A stretch of 64,000 bases of DNA from Bacillus sp. OV322 (GCF_900112495.1 NZ_FOMA01000003.1:147510-211509); one strand, 5' to 3'. Counted from the first letter of the stretch, positions 28,796-37,768 are shown. Made by a program: numbers and translations. The notes: generated by a model from the sequence alone, not told the origin.

Positions 28796-30976
28796 GTGAA
28801 AAAAGGAAAAAAGAAAAAGACGCACGTTCCTTTTCGGCTTAATTTTCTTTTCTTTTTCGTGTTTGTGTTGTTTTCTATCTTGATTTTACGATTGGGCTTT
28901 GTCCAAATTGTTTATGGAGACGATTATCGCCGTGAAATTGCAAGGACAGAGGATGTAACGGTCAATAACCCGGTCCCGCGCGGAAAGATGTATGACAGGA
29001 ATTTAAAGGTAATGGTGGATAACGTGCCTCTTGACGCAATTACCTATACAAGATATCAATCCACTAAGCCACAGGAGATGCTTGATACCGCAGAAAAATT
29101 ATCAAAGCTGATCACTGTGAGCCCTAAGAAAATTACAGAGCGTGATAAAAAAGATTTTTGGATTCTCAAGCATCCAAAGCTGGCAGAAAAGAAAATTACA
29201 GCTCATGACAGGAAGCTTGTAGAGCAGAAGAAATTGGAAGAAAAAGATTTATACAAACTTCAATTAGACAGAATTACCGATCAGGAGCTGAACTCATTCA
29301 GCCCTCATGATTTGAAGGTGCTGGCAATTTTCAGGCAATTCACCGGCGGTTATGCCCTGACACCGCAAACCGTAAAAAATAAAGGTGTGACAAAGGCCGA
29401 ATTTGCCAAGGTGAGCGAGAATCTTAGCTCACTGCCTGGTGTCAATATTACAACTGACTGGGACAGGGCTTATCCTTACAACAAAACACTTCAGACAGTG
29501 CTTGGGAAAGTATCTTCATCAGATGAGGGACTGCCCAGCGAGCAGCTCGATTATTACCTGGCACGCGATTACAGCCGGAATGACCGGGTAGGAAAGAGCT
29601 ATCTGGAAAAAGAATATGAAGATGTCCTGCATGGACAAAAGGCAAAAGTGAAAAATGTAACAGATAAATCAGGAAACATTGTGGATTCTAAGGTAATTTC
29701 GGAAGGGCAGCGGGGTAAAGACCTTGTTCTGACCATTGATATGGACCTGCAGCTTGCGACTGAAAAAATTATTGAAGAAGAGCTGCTGAAATACAAAAGC
29801 ATGCCAAACACATCCCTTCTTGACCGTGCCTTCATGGTCGTCATGGACCCGAATACAGGGGAAATCCTGACAATGGCGGGCAAAAGATATGTAAAAGATA
29901 AAAAGACCGGCAAACATACCGTTGAGGACTTTGCACTTGGGAATATTACAACCTCTTATAATATGGGATCTGCGGTTAAGGGAGCAACAGTTCTGACCGG
30001 ATACCAGACAGGGGCCATCCAGCCGGGAACAACCTTCTTTGATACGAAGCTTAAATTCAAAGATACAAAGCCGAAGGGATCATCCCATAACTATGGCTGG
30101 CTGAATGATCTTGACGCCTTAAAGCATTCATCGAACGTTTATATGTTCCGTACAGCAATCAATATCGGCGGCGGACATTATGTGTATAACGGACCATTGA
30201 ATCTTAATCCTAAAGCATTTTCAACCATTCGTGATTCTTTCGCTCAATTCGGCCTTGGTGTCCGCACAGGCATCGATTTGCCAAATGAAATGGTTGGATT
30301 TAAGGGCTCCGAAACTACACCAGGTAAATTGCTTGACCTTGCTATCGGTCAGTATGATACCTACACGCCTATACAAATGGCTCAGTATGTTTCCACCATT
30401 GCAAATGGCGGTAACAGGATGAAGCCGCATCTCGTTAAAGCGATTCACGACCCAGTAAATAATAATGATCAGCTTGGACCAGTTATGAAGGAAATCGTTC
30501 CAACAGTGATGAACCGGATTGATATGAAATCCAGCTGGATTGACAGGATACATGAAGGCTTCAGAAGAGTTATGCAGGAAAATGGGGGAACTGCCTCCAC
30601 ATTCTTTGCACACAAAAGCTATAAGCCTGCCGGAAAAACCGGTACCGCCCAGTCTTTCTATGACGGACCTGACCGTGCCAAGTATTCCAAGCCTGTAGAT
30701 ACCATGAATATCACGCTGGTAGGATACGCACCATACAACCATCCAGAAGTAGCATTTGCTACTGTTGTTCCTTGGGCTTACCAGGGTCATACCGGACATA
30801 CAATGAATAAAGAAATAGCAGAAAAGGTGCTGGATAAATACTTTAAATTGAAAAAAGAACGTGAAAAGGCACAAGGCAAGAAAACCGATACAGCGACTGA
30901 CGAACGCATCGCTAACAGCCCATCTATTAAAAAAGAGCAGGCTGCCATCAGAAAAAGCCAAAAAAACGGAAATTAA
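28796..30976 (+). CDS. pbpA: Penicillin-binding protein (class B transpeptidase) PbpA/PBP2A
   Basis: Monofunctional D,D-transpeptidase of cell elongation. It has a short basic cytoplasmic tail, one membrane helix (about residues 17-38), a dimerisation domain beginning [10 protein letters not shown], and a transpeptidase domain with SAVK (active-site Ser), SSN and KTGTAQ motifs. The GTG at 28796 with AAAGGGTG upstream matches the B. subtilis N-terminus; an in-frame ATG at 28748 adds 16 residues and is less well placed. Length is 726 residues with a charged tail. Same order as B. subtilis yqgF. Confidence 0.95.
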   Translation: MKKGKKKKTHVPFRLNFLFFFVFVLFSILILRLGFVQIVYGDDYRREIARTEDVTVNNPVPRGKMYDRNLKVMVDNVPLDAITYTRYQSTKPQEMLDTAEKLSKLITVSPKKITERDKKDFWILKHPKLAEKKITAHDRKLVEQKKLEEKDLYKLQLDRITDQELNSFSPHDLKVLAIFRQFTGGYALTPQTVKNKGVTKAEFAKVSENLSSLPGVNITTDWDRAYPYNKTLQTVLGKVSSSDEGLPSEQLDYYLARDYSRNDRVGKSYLEKEYEDVLHGQKAKVKNVTDKSGNIVDSKVISEGQRGKDLVLTIDMDLQLATEKIIEEELLKYKSMPNTSLLDRAFMVVMDPNTGEILTMAGKRYVKDKKTGKHTVEDFALGNITTSYNMGSAVKGATVLTGYQTGAIQPGTTFFDTKLKFKDTKPKGSSHNYGWLNDLDALKHSSNVYMFRTAINIGGGHYVYNGPLNLNPKAFSTIRDSFAQFGLGVRTGIDLPNEMVGFKGSETTPGKLLDLAIGQYDTYTPIQMAQYVSTIANGGNRMKPHLVKAIHDPVNNNDQLGPVMKEIVPTVMNRIDMKSSWIDRIHEGFRRVMQENGGTASTFFAHKSYKPAGKTGTAQSFYDGPDRAKYSKPVDTMNITLVGYAPYNHPEVAFATVVPWAYQGHTGHTMNKEIAEKVLDKYFKLKKEREKAQGKKTDTATDERIANSPSIKKEQAAIRKSQKNGN

Positions 30977-30984
30977 TCCTTATG

Positions 30985-31018
30985 TAAAAGACCAAATCAT
31001 TTGTGATTTGGTCTTTTT
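30985..31018 (+). terminator. Intrinsic terminator after pbpA
   Basis: AAAAGACCAAATCA pairs with TGATTTGGTCTTTT around a four-base loop, followed by TT. Confidence 0.9.
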
Positions 31019-31154
31019 TGCAAGTAAGAAACGTTATTATGAGAGGCACTAATTCTAATCCATTGTTATGTCACCATGGTGATCCAAGAATAGCTAGATT
31101 CAGGGTAAGTGGCATCTTTAAAATCGTATCAATGGTGTATATCCTATTGATACG

Positions 31155-31203
31155 TAAACGTCAAATAATCCCCGCCTATTCATTAGGCGGGGATTACGTT
31201 TAT
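31155..31203. repeat. Isolated strong hairpin
   Basis: AATCCCCGCCTA and TAGGCGGGGATT (31167-31178, 31184-31195) form a perfect twelve-base stem, extended by outer TAAACG/CGTTTA pairing. There is no T-run, so it is not an ordinary terminator, and no gene overlaps it. Confidence 0.7.
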
Positions 31204-31253
31204 AAAAGTAAAATTAAACAACTATATTGTCGCTGATCGCTTGATATAAATAA

Positions 31254-31291
31254 AAAAGATGATTGCTCGCATAAATAGGCAATCATCTTTT
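31254..31291. terminator. Terminator after the 31324 gene
   Basis: AAAAGATGATTGC pairs with GCAATCATCTTTT; on the minus strand the stem is followed by TTTATTT. Serves the minus-strand gene. Confidence 0.8.
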
Positions 31292-31323
31292 CGTGTTTTA
31301 AACGACTTCATTTTTTATATTAT

Positions 31324-31806
31324 TCAATACCAACCAATTGTTATGTCACCATCATGAAAGTATTCTATTACATATCTTGAAGTTGGGCAATAAATGAATT
31401 GATCCCAGCCAATCCATGTAAGTTCTTCAAAATTTGAAAGGATCCTTTGTACACTTGTTTTGACAAAAGGGAAATCTCCGGATGAGTACAATAAATACGC
31501 TTGCTGAGTAAGATCAAAACCTTGAATTCTTAAAACATCTTTAATTGAACCCGTATTCCAATCCTTGATTTTCACCTTATTTTTTACCTTTTCCCAATCA
31601 ATTCTCCCCCATTCAGCTATGGGAAATGTCTGAACAAACTCATTCATAATAAGATCTCCATCTTCTTTAGTTAAAGGAAAAACATCATCTCTTATGTCAA
31701 ACGAATTTAATACCTCAGCCACTAAACGCATTCGTTCCTGTTCTTCAGCTTTTTGTTTTTGTACGTGTAATAGCCTAGCTAATTTAGCTTTTTGTTGTTC
31801 ATTCAC
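31324..31806 (-). CDS. Hypothetical protein, possibly an orphan immunity protein
   Basis: A 160-residue soluble protein with no signal peptide. N-terminal 45 residues are helical and charged (KAKLARLLHVQKQKAEEQER); the rest is aromatic-rich and ends FHDGDITIGWY. GTG start with AAAGGAGAAT upstream. I do not recognise a named family. Size, acidity and position directly downstream of toxin-like debris on the same strand (31821-32113) suggest an immunity protein that has outlived its toxin; this is inference only. Confidence 0.65.
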   Translation of the reverse strand: MNEQQKAKLARLLHVQKQKAEEQERMRLVAEVLNSFDIRDDVFPLTKEDGDLIMNEFVQTFPIAEWGRIDWEKVKNKVKIKDWNTGSIKDVLRIQGFDLTQQAYLLYSSGDFPFVKTSVQRILSNFEELTWIGWDQFIYCPTSRYVIEYFHDGDITIGWY

Positions 31807-31820
31807 TAATGAATTCTCCT

Positions 31821-31931
31821 TTAACTTTTCTTTCTATTATAGCTGTCGATTTTTTTCTTGTAGAGTCTACCCATAAGACCTTCCACTGTTCCAACTGCTA
31901 ATCCTAAACTGTTTCTCCAGTATCTTAAGCA
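31821..31931 (-). pseudogene. C-terminal gene fragment (toxin-like remnant, part 2)
   Basis: An open stretch of about 36 codons with protein-like content (YWRNSLGLAVGTVEGLMGRL, then YKKKIDSYNRKKS) ends at a stop 15 bases before the 31806 start. No start codon or upstream continuation remains. Reads as the C-terminus of a gene once upstream of 31324. Confidence 0.45.
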
Positions 31932-31965
31932 TTATATTTCTACCCTTTTTTTGATCCATTTTAAG

Positions 31966-32113
31966 TTAGGCTAACTAATAATCTCCCGCCTCTAACTGTA
32001 TAAGAACCAGGAGGATCCGGAATTGCAGTAGCTGCTATATCCCAAACTAAATATCCCGCTGTTCTCCGAGTAGGAACTTCTAGGGCTTTCAGTGATATCG
32101 CTTTTGTATCAGT
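31966..32113 (-). pseudogene. Gene fragment (toxin-like remnant, part 1)
   Basis: Minus-strand frame of about 48 codons without a start, containing TRRTAGYLVWDIAATAIPDP and SYTVRGGRLLVSLT before a stop. Composition resembles the hydrophobic pre-toxin segment of secreted polymorphic toxins, but no family is certain. With 31821-31931 and the intact 31324 gene it suggests a decayed toxin-immunity locus. Confidence 0.4.
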
Positions 32114-32159
32114 TTAGTTTCCTTTATACATATTTCATTAGAGAAGAATTAACAGAAAT

Positions 32160-32445
32160 AAGTCCGGGAATTGCTGATTTGCATTGGATAACAGCTGGTC
32201 TTTTGGCGTGATACTTGGGGTTTACGTCTCTTTTAAATACAGAGTACCCAATATGGCGTTCCTTTTTTCCGCGGTCATGTTTTTTTGGGAGTACCTATAC
32301 TTGTGTTTGCGATGGATCTGTTAATTACTTCCATGTAATTAGCTTTATCGGGATTCCTAAAAAAATAAAGAACTTTACAATACTCCAACAGGTCTTAACG
32401 CAAAATTTACAAAAGGTTAAAACCGCATTTACAGTAGGAGTTTAA
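32160..32445 (+). pseudogene. Unidentified decayed coding fragment
   Basis: Protein-like pieces appear in different frames: ADLHWITAGLLA, then YRVPNMAFLFSAVMFF, then VISFIGIPKKIKNFTILQQV to a stop near 32445. This suggests a broken membrane-protein gene, but no family is recognised and the assignment is weak. It lies where pstS-pstC-pstA are found in B. subtilis. Confidence 0.3.
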
Positions 32446-32580
32446 TCTGATTAAGCAGGACAAAACAACTAGTCAGCACAAACTTTAGCGATTGCCCGAA
32501 TTTAAGGACAAGGTGCCGAGTTTGATGGGCGCTTTATAATATATGCTTGTTCCCTGATACGAAACAAGGAGGAATACTTA

Positions 32581-33408
32581 GTGAATCTTACAGTGATGAA
32601 GCAGCATCCGAATATAGAAAAAGAAGTCCTCGACATTAATTCCCAGCCAAGTCAGCCATTGGTTTACCAATCATCACAGCTTAATTTGTGGTATGGGGAA
32701 AATCATGCCCTGAAAAATATCAGTCTGGATATTTACCAAAACGAGGTTACAGCCATTATCGGCCCATCAGGCTGCGGGAAGTCTACGTATATTAAAACCC
32801 TTAATCGTATGATTGAACTAGTCCCGGCTGTGAAAACATCTGGCGAAATTAAATACAGGGGCACAAATATCCTTGATAAATCTTATGCAGTGGAGGAATT
32901 GCGTACACATGTAGGCATGGTTTTCCAAAAGCCTAATCCTTTTCCTAAATCCATTTATGAAAATGTCGCATATGGACCAAAGCTTCACGGAATCAAAAAT
33001 AAAAAAGAGCTGAATGAACTTATTGAAAAGAGCTTGCGCGGAGCAGCTTTATGGGATGAAGTCAAAGACCGGCTCCATGAAAGCGCATATGGTCTATCTG
33101 GGGGGCAGCAGCAGCGTCTTTGCATTGCACGCTGTCTTGCTATTGAGCCTGATGTAATCTTGATGGATGAGCCGACTTCTGCACTTGATCCAATTTCCAC
33201 ACTGAAGGTGGAAGAATTGGTGCAAGAACTGAAGAAGCAGTTCAGCATCATTATTGTGACCCATAACATGCAGCAGGCTGCCAGGATTTCGGATAAAACG
33301 GCTTTCTTCCTGAATGGAGAGGTTATTGAATATAAAGAAACAAATACAATCTTTTCAAATCCAGCCGATCAGCGTACAGAAGACTACATTACTGGCCGTT
33401 TTGGATAA
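32581..33408 (+). CDS. pstB: Phosphate ABC transporter ATP-binding protein
   Basis: ATPase of the high-affinity phosphate importer. Walker A is GPSGCGKS, the signature [13 protein letters not shown], Walker [14 protein letters not shown] and the switch His IVTHNMQQA. The conserved [18 protein letters not shown] is diagnostic of PstB. A GTG start follows AAGGAGG. The companion pstS, pstC and pstA genes that normally precede it are not in the window. phoU follows 23 bases later. Confidence 0.95.
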   Translation: MNLTVMKQHPNIEKEVLDINSQPSQPLVYQSSQLNLWYGENHALKNISLDIYQNEVTAIIGPSGCGKSTYIKTLNRMIELVPAVKTSGEIKYRGTNILDKSYAVEELRTHVGMVFQKPNPFPKSIYENVAYGPKLHGIKNKKELNELIEKSLRGAALWDEVKDRLHESAYGLSGGQQQRLCIARCLAIEPDVILMDEPTSALDPISTLKVEELVQELKKQFSIIIVTHNMQQAARISDKTAFFLNGEVIEYKETNTIFSNPADQRTEDYITGRFG

Positions 33409-33431
33409 TACTCAGGAAAGGGTGAATAAAG

Positions 33432-34082
33432 ATGGTGGTACGCGAGAAATTTGAACTGGAGTTAAAAGAACTTAAAAGTAAACTGATACAGCTTTCTGAA
33501 TATGCCTCACTGGCCATTTCCAAATCGTTCTCGGCACTTGAGAACCAAGATCTTGAACTCGCAGTTGAAATTATCGAAGAAGATACTAGAGCAGATATGC
33601 TGGAAGAAGAAATCAACGATTTTGCGATCCTGCTCATAGCGAAACAGCAGCCGGTTGCCATTGACTTGCGCCGGATAGTCGCTGCCATTAAGATTGCCTC
33701 TGATATTGAAAGAATTGCCGACTTCGGAGTGAACATTGCAAAGTCTGCCATCAGGATTGGCGAGAAGCCTTTCATTGTGCCGCTTACACACTTTAAAAAT
33801 ATGCATTCCATAGCTCTTGAAATGATTGAGCTATCCATGAAGGCATTTGAAGAAGATGATATCGTTTTGGCACGGCAAATTGCCTTAATGGATGATGAAG
33901 TGGACCGCTTGTACGGAGAAAGTATTAAAAGTCTGCTCCAGCTATCAAATGAAAACCTGCAGCAGGTCACACAGCTTTCTTTCGTTGCCCGCTATCTGGA
34001 AAGAACAGCAGATCATACGACGAATATTGCTGAAAATATTTATTATTTAGTGCGAGGCCGCCATCTCGACTTGAATGAATAA
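33432..34082 (+). CDS. phoU: Phosphate signalling/transport regulator PhoU
   Basis: Helical PhoU protein with two three-helix repeats, controlling the Pst transporter and phosphate signalling. The family acidic metal-binding motifs are visible as EEINDFAI and MDDEVDRLYGE. It has the full PhoU segment RRIVAAIKIASDIERIADF and its repeat counterpart SFVARYLERTADHTTNIAE. 216 residues. The ATG follows AAAGGGTGA. Forms an apparent operon with pstB. Confidence 0.95.
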   Translation: MVVREKFELELKELKSKLIQLSEYASLAISKSFSALENQDLELAVEIIEEDTRADMLEEEINDFAILLIAKQQPVAIDLRRIVAAIKIASDIERIADFGVNIAKSAIRIGEKPFIVPLTHFKNMHSIALEMIELSMKAFEEDDIVLARQIALMDDEVDRLYGESIKSLLQLSNENLQQVTQLSFVARYLERTADHTTNIAENIYYLVRGRHLDLNE

Positions 34083-34123
34083 CAAAGAAATCCCGGATGC
34101 TTACTGTCCGGGATTTCTTTGTT
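34081..34123. terminator. Strong bidirectional terminator after phoU
   Basis: Seventeen-base perfect stem from AACAAAGAAATCCCGGA (34081-34097) and its complement (34107-34123). Confidence 0.9.
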
Positions 34124-34129
34124 TATTCA

Positions 34130-34335
34130 TTTGACAGTTACCATTTCAATTTCATCTTTTATCCATTCATCTTTCAAGATGTCGTATGGAATTGTCTCTT
34201 TACCTGATTTGATATTATAGAGAAAAGCAAATTTATTGGTTATTTCCTGATGGTTTAATTTCTTTGCATTCAATCACAAATTCTGAATAATTACCGACAA
34301 CAGTTCCAATATTTAGAGATTGTCCCAAACTATTC
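34130..34335 (-). pseudogene. Frameshifted small gene
   Basis: On the minus strand a TTG with GAGGAG upstream opens a frame reading GQSLNIGTVVGNYSEFVIEC, which then hits a stop; a different frame continues NKFAFLYNIKSGKETIPYDI and LKDEWIKDEIEMVTVK to a stop. One indel near 34260 (within AAAGAAATTAAAC) would restore a protein of about 65 residues. Family unknown. Confidence 0.5.
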
Positions 34336-34424
34336 TCTCCTCATTCTTATTTAATACCATATACCAAAAATTTCATAATTTAATTTGAAGAGATTTTTCT
34401 TGTGTTTCGTTATGACATAAAAAG

Positions 34425-34450
34425 AGGTTGAATCAATTAAGATTCAACCT
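34425..34450 (-). terminator. Terminator for the 34587-35057 transcript
   Basis: AGGTTGAATC and GATTCAACCT arms (34425-34434, 34441-34450); on the minus strand followed by CTTTTTATG. Confidence 0.7.
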
Positions 34451-34462
34451 TGAAGTGTTCTC

Positions 34463-34585
34463 AATCTATTTCGTCAATGTACATGCTAATTTTAACATTA
34501 GAGCCACTGTCGATAAACTTAAGAGTTAAAATTTGAGTAATAATAATCAACCAATGTGCGCTTCACATTATTATTTATTTTTCAC
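34463..34585 (-). pseudogene. Small decayed gene fragment
   Basis: Minus-strand pieces VKRTLVDYYYSNF and, in another frame, LTLKFIDSGSNVKISMYIDE followed by a stop. Coding-like but frame-disrupted. No family is recognised. Confidence 0.35.
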
Positions 34586-34586
34586 A

Positions 34587-35057
34587 CTACTTATTCTTTG
34601 TAAATAGATAAGGTTCTTCACCCAATTCCACAATAGCATCTTCGGGGACTTTTACACAATCACTTAAGTGGTAATCGATACCATTATCAACTGTTTCTTT
34701 TGTAATTACCTTTGAGCAGGTGTTTGTAAGAACACTGGGGTCACCGCCAAACTTGTCATTCGAGCTGTCATGACTGTATTTTATGTTCTTCCCGTCATAA
34801 TCTAAGTCACTAAAGATTGGGTCGCCTTCTTTTGTGTAAGCAGTTATCCGGACTTTATCTTTTTGATGAATTTTCATGTTATCTAAGAAATCTTGAAATC
34901 GATTAAAGTTCTTAATTCCCGATGGCGTAAAAACAACATCGCCTCTTTTAGTAGCTTCTTCTGAGCTGTAGCCTGAGCCTAACGATTCTTCTTCTGGCTT
35001 CGTGCATCCCGATAATACCATGATTCCAATAAAAGATAGACAAATAACTTTTCTCAC
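34587..35057 (-). CDS. DUF4362-type lipoprotein
   Basis: A 156-residue exported lipoprotein: signal peptide MRKVICLSFIGIMVLSGC with lipobox Cys at about residue 18, then KRGDVVFTPSGIKNFNRFQD and KVRITAYTKEGDPIFSDLDY, the DUF4362 pattern. Function unknown. Minus-strand SD GGGAGGTTAAT just upstream of the ATG. It is the only intact member of a run of decayed minus-strand genes between phoU and yqzC. Confidence 0.75.
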   Translation of the reverse strand: MRKVICLSFIGIMVLSGCTKPEEESLGSGYSSEEATKRGDVVFTPSGIKNFNRFQDFLDNMKIHQKDKVRITAYTKEGDPIFSDLDYDGKNIKYSHDSSNDKFGGDPSVLTNTCSKVITKETVDNGIDYHLSDCVKVPEDAIVELGEEPYLFTKNK

Positions 35058-35097
35058 ATATTAACCTCCCATTCATACATGCACCGTTAAAGAGATT

Positions 35098-35310
35098 TAT
35101 TCAACTGGAAGAATATCTTCGACAATATTAATTGGGACATTCTTATGGAATGTTTCAAAAGCAATAGGTTCTTCCCAAAAGAGAAGATGAAAAGTCTCCT
35201 ATTTGCATTATCGGTGGTTGCCCGTTACCGTCTTTGGGATAATTTTATCAGTCTTATCATTTTTTAGCATTACATGGTCATACAAACCGGGCGCAGATAA
35301 TTGCCCCTGT
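35098..35310 (-). pseudogene. Multiply frameshifted gene remnant
   Basis: Three consecutive reading-frame segments on the minus strand: GQLSAPGLYDHVMLKNDKTD, then KDGNGQPPIMQIGDF, then HLLFWEEPIAFETFHKNVPI to VEDILPVE and a stop. Two indels are needed to join them. The N-terminal part is lost at the yqzC boundary. Family not identified. Confidence 0.55.
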
Positions 35311-35774
35311 TAGTTTGTAATTGTTTTGGCAATCTGTGAGAGCTGCATGAAGCTTGTCAGTACATAGGTGCCAATCTGGATGCGCCCGCTTAAATGATTT
35401 TTTTCCATATAGTCTTCAAATTGCTTTTTGTCTTTTATTATCTTATTTGCAGCTAAAAGGTTAGAGATGTCCTCTGTCGTCATGCCTGATTTGATTTCAA
35501 GCGAGTAGGAAGAAGGGCTGGTTTTATCCTGCACGTTGTGAGCCTGTTTTTTAGTTTCTTTTCCTTTGTCTGGAGAAACGGGCTTTACAGAACTTGCTTG
35601 CTTTTTATCCGGCTTCCGCATTTCTTCATTGCCATTCTTCTCAGGAAGTTTCGTTGTCTCTTGTGTGCCGGTCCCTCTTGCTCCCTTTTGATCAAAAAGG
35701 TAATAAGCTCCAGAGAGGACAGCACATGCAAAGATGATTCCTGCTGCAAATGCCCTGAGAGCTATTCTACTCAT
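35310..35774 (-). CDS. yqzC: YceG/MltG-like membrane protein YqzC
   Basis: A 154-residue protein with an N-terminal membrane helix (about 5-26), a long low-complexity K/E/T/P linker, and a C-terminal domain (IKSGMTTEDISNLLAANKII, then LSGRIQIGTYVL) that resembles the LysM-like part of endolytic transglycosylase MltG. It lacks the catalytic domain, so it is not an enzyme by itself. Overlaps yqzD by eight bases (35767-35774). Same location as B. subtilis yqzC-yqzD. Confidence 0.82.
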   Translation of the reverse strand: MSRIALRAFAAGIIFACAVLSGAYYLFDQKGARGTGTQETTKLPEKNGNEEMRKPDKKQASSVKPVSPDKGKETKKQAHNVQDKTSPSSYSLEIKSGMTTEDISNLLAANKIIKDKKQFEDYMEKNHLSGRIQIGTYVLTSFMQLSQIAKTITN

Positions 35775-36156
35775 GTAAGTAACCTCTCAATCCCTGTTCC
35801 TCAATTACAGTCATGATGTCTTCTCTGGAAAGGGCAGACTGCCTTTCAATCTGTTCTAGGGAAAGTCCCTGCTGGAAGAGTGAGAGAACCTGGCTTCTCA
35901 GGATTTCATTTATTGGCAAACCGCGCTTAGAAGCTGCTGGAGCGGAAGGCTTCAGCATGGCTGCAGGCGGATCTTGGAGCAAAAGCTCCTCTTCCAGGAC
36001 TTTTATCTTCTTTTTCAATACATACATATCCTGCATATGTGACAGGGTCATTTGTTCAAGATCATCCTCAAGCTTCGAGACGCGATCGCGTTTAAAGAAG
36101 GATAAAACAATAAACATGATCGAAAGTGCTAAAAGTCCTATGATGGTATATTCCAT
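35767..36156 (-). CDS. yqzD: YqzD-like membrane-anchored protein
   Basis: About 129 residues: membrane helix near the N-terminus (YTIIGLLALSIMFIVLSFF), a coiled-coil middle (KLEDDLEQMTLSHMQDMYVL), and a C-terminal helix-turn-helix-like module (RSQVLSLFQQGLSLEQIERQ). The start at 36156 follows GAGGTGAAATT; an ATG ten codons earlier has no SD. First gene of the yqzD-yqzC pair. Function unknown. Confidence 0.8.
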   Translation of the reverse strand: MEYTIIGLLALSIMFIVLSFFKRDRVSKLEDDLEQMTLSHMQDMYVLKKKIKVLEEELLLQDPPAAMLKPSAPAASKRGLPINEILRSQVLSLFQQGLSLEQIERQSALSREDIMTVIEEQGLRGYLHE

Positions 36157-36545
36157 AATTTCACCTCGAAAACTAAATTTCTGCATATATTTCTACTATA
36201 CACATTTTTATAAAAATTTGGTTGAAATTCCTGCATCTTATAGGGAGTTTTTAAAAACAAAACCGAGATTTGTCTAAAACAAATACTTGACCGGATATAT
36301 TATCTGAAAATTCAGACTGTAAATAAAGTCAACGAAATTATTTTTTACTCTTTTAGCCCTGTCTGATAAGGCTGGCGTATATCGACAAAATGCGTTTATT
36401 GTCCATGTGCGCATTCAATGCTACGATAAGAATAGTTAAAATATAGAAGAAAAGGAATACCGGTTTTTAAAAATACGTATAAACGAAGAGCAGCCGTCCA
36501 TGTGCCATTTATAAAAAGAGAAGCATCTAAAAAGGGAGGATATTT
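36157..36545. other. Intergenic stretch between divergent yqzD and the 36546 gene
   Basis: No ORF with supporting SD, RNA gene or family A/D repeat seen. It must contain two divergent promoters, but none is clear enough to call. Confidence 0.45.
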
Positions 36546-37139
36546 ATGAATACAATGTCGGCATATAAACCGCATGCAGTTCAAGAGGGTCCGCGTAAGG
36601 GCTTGAAGGCAGGGGTATGGATGGATGGCACGTTTGATTGGCATTCCGAGCAGGATTCTTTTACAAATCATGCTGGAGATGTTCGCACACTTATTCAAGC
36701 CTTTACCAAAAGTCAAGTATCTTTTGTCACCTGCACCATCAAGAATAATGGAAGGGCTTTCAAATATCCTAAATTTGTTTTCCAATATGAAAATATATTA
36801 GAGAGACAGGCTGTGGCTTTTTATAGCCCTCCAGAGCGCGCCATCCTGCATATGTCCCAAGGCTCCATCTCTTTGCTTGGCGGCACGTTAAAGGGGCAGG
36901 GAATCTCTCAGTACTGCATCCAGGGAAAAGGGAACTTATATAAGAATGGGTGTTTCAAATCCCTTAAGGATGGAATTCTGTCGTATTCTCCTTTGGCAAA
37001 GGGAGAAGTGAGCAGCATATTCTCTCTTGAAGCGGAAATAGGTCCTGGAGAATGCGCTGAAGCCATGGCATGGGTTATCCATACGCCGACAAAGGAAGAA
37101 GCACAGGGATTAAATGAAGGCCTTCTGAGAACGCTGTAG
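36546..37139 (+). CDS. GH15 N-terminal-domain-like protein, catalytic domain absent
   Basis: A 197-residue protein with SD GGGAGG. It resembles only the N-terminal beta-domain of bacterial glucoamylase/glucodextranase-type GH15 proteins: KAGVWMDGTFDWHSEQ, a run of beta strands, GISQYCIQGKGNLYKNGCFK, DGILSYSPLAKGEVSSIFSL and an ending AEAMAWVIHTPTKEEAQGLN. The (alpha/alpha)6 catalytic barrel is missing, and the frame closes normally without visible debris after it. It may be a truncated pseudogene or a free-standing domain. Confidence 0.6.
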   Translation: MNTMSAYKPHAVQEGPRKGLKAGVWMDGTFDWHSEQDSFTNHAGDVRTLIQAFTKSQVSFVTCTIKNNGRAFKYPKFVFQYENILERQAVAFYSPPERAILHMSQGSISLLGGTLKGQGISQYCIQGKGNLYKNGCFKSLKDGILSYSPLAKGEVSSIFSLEAEIGPGECAEAMAWVIHTPTKEEAQGLNEGLLRTL

Positions 37140-37181
37140 CACGCCTCTGGTAATGCACTTCCCGGAAGGATGATTTACATA

Positions 37182-37213
37182 CAAAGACGCAGCGGCATGA
37201 AGCAGCGTCTTTG
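37182..37213 (+). terminator. Possible terminator after the 36546 gene
   Basis: CAAAGACGC (37182-37190) pairs with GCGTCTTTG (37205-37213); the T-run is weak. Confidence 0.45.
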
Positions 37214-37223
37214 TTCACATTCA

Positions 37224-37490
37224 GGCGCTTCCACTTTTTCTAATCCAGCTTCAGCGCCTAGCCTCTCGAGTCATAAGTCGCACAAGAATTGAAGGCAAAG
37301 AGCGCCTTCTATTCTTACGCGTCTTATGCTGGTCGAGGCTGGACAGGCGCTTGCGCTTTTTTTTAATCCAGCTCCAGGGCCTAGCCTCTCGAGGTCATAA
37401 GTCACGCAAGAAGAGAAGGCAAAGAGCGCCTTCTATACTTGCGCGCCTTATGCTAGTTGAGGCTGAACAGGCGCTTGCGCTTTTTTTCTT
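37224..37490. repeat. Family A repeats, two tandem copies
   Basis: GCCTCTCGAG occurs at 37261 and 37384, a period of 123 bases. Each unit has the arms (TCGAGGTCATAAGTC and GTCTTATGCTGGTCGAGG or variants), an inner AAGGCAAAGAGCGCCTTCT palindrome and the flank CAGGCGCTTGCGCTTTTTT. The gap between the 36546 gene and rpmG contains little else. Confidence 0.88.
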
Positions 37491-37587
37491 AAATTTCCCC
37501 GAAAATCGGACTAGCATTTAGTAGTGAATAGTGCTATTATAGAAAAGTCCTATGTGAAAAAGTCAATATGTTTGGAGGGAAATACAC

Positions 37588-37737
37588 ATGCGCGTGAATA
37601 TTACGTTAGCTTGCACTGAATGTGGAGACCGTAACTATATTTCTAAAAAAAATAAACGTAACAATCCAGATCGTCTTGAGCTTAAAAAGTACTGCCCAAG
37701 AGAAAAACGCAGCACAGCTCACCGTGAAACAAAGTAA
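37588..37737 (+). CDS. rpmG: 50S ribosomal protein L33
   Basis: A 49-residue ribosomal protein: [19 protein letters not shown] through [20 protein letters not shown] and ending TAHRETK, nearly identical to the B. subtilis protein. The first CxxC (CTEC) is intact; the second site has one Cys (KYCPRE), as in the B. subtilis RpmGA form. The SD TTGGAGGG precedes the ATG. Followed by its own terminator and then yqgN, as in B. subtilis. Confidence 0.97.
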   Translation: MRVNITLACTECGDRNYISKKNKRNNPDRLELKKYCPREKRSTAHRETK

Positions 37738-37768
37738 GCAACAGGAGTTTTTCCTGTTGTTTTTTTTA
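37738..37768 (+). terminator. Intrinsic terminator after rpmG
   Basis: AACAGGA (37740-37746) pairs with TCCTGTT (37752-37758), followed by eight T residues. Confidence 0.82.

Noticed and set aside
30221-30961. 246-codon minus-strand ORF opposite pbpA
   Set aside because: Lies antisense to the conserved transpeptidase motifs; no SD.
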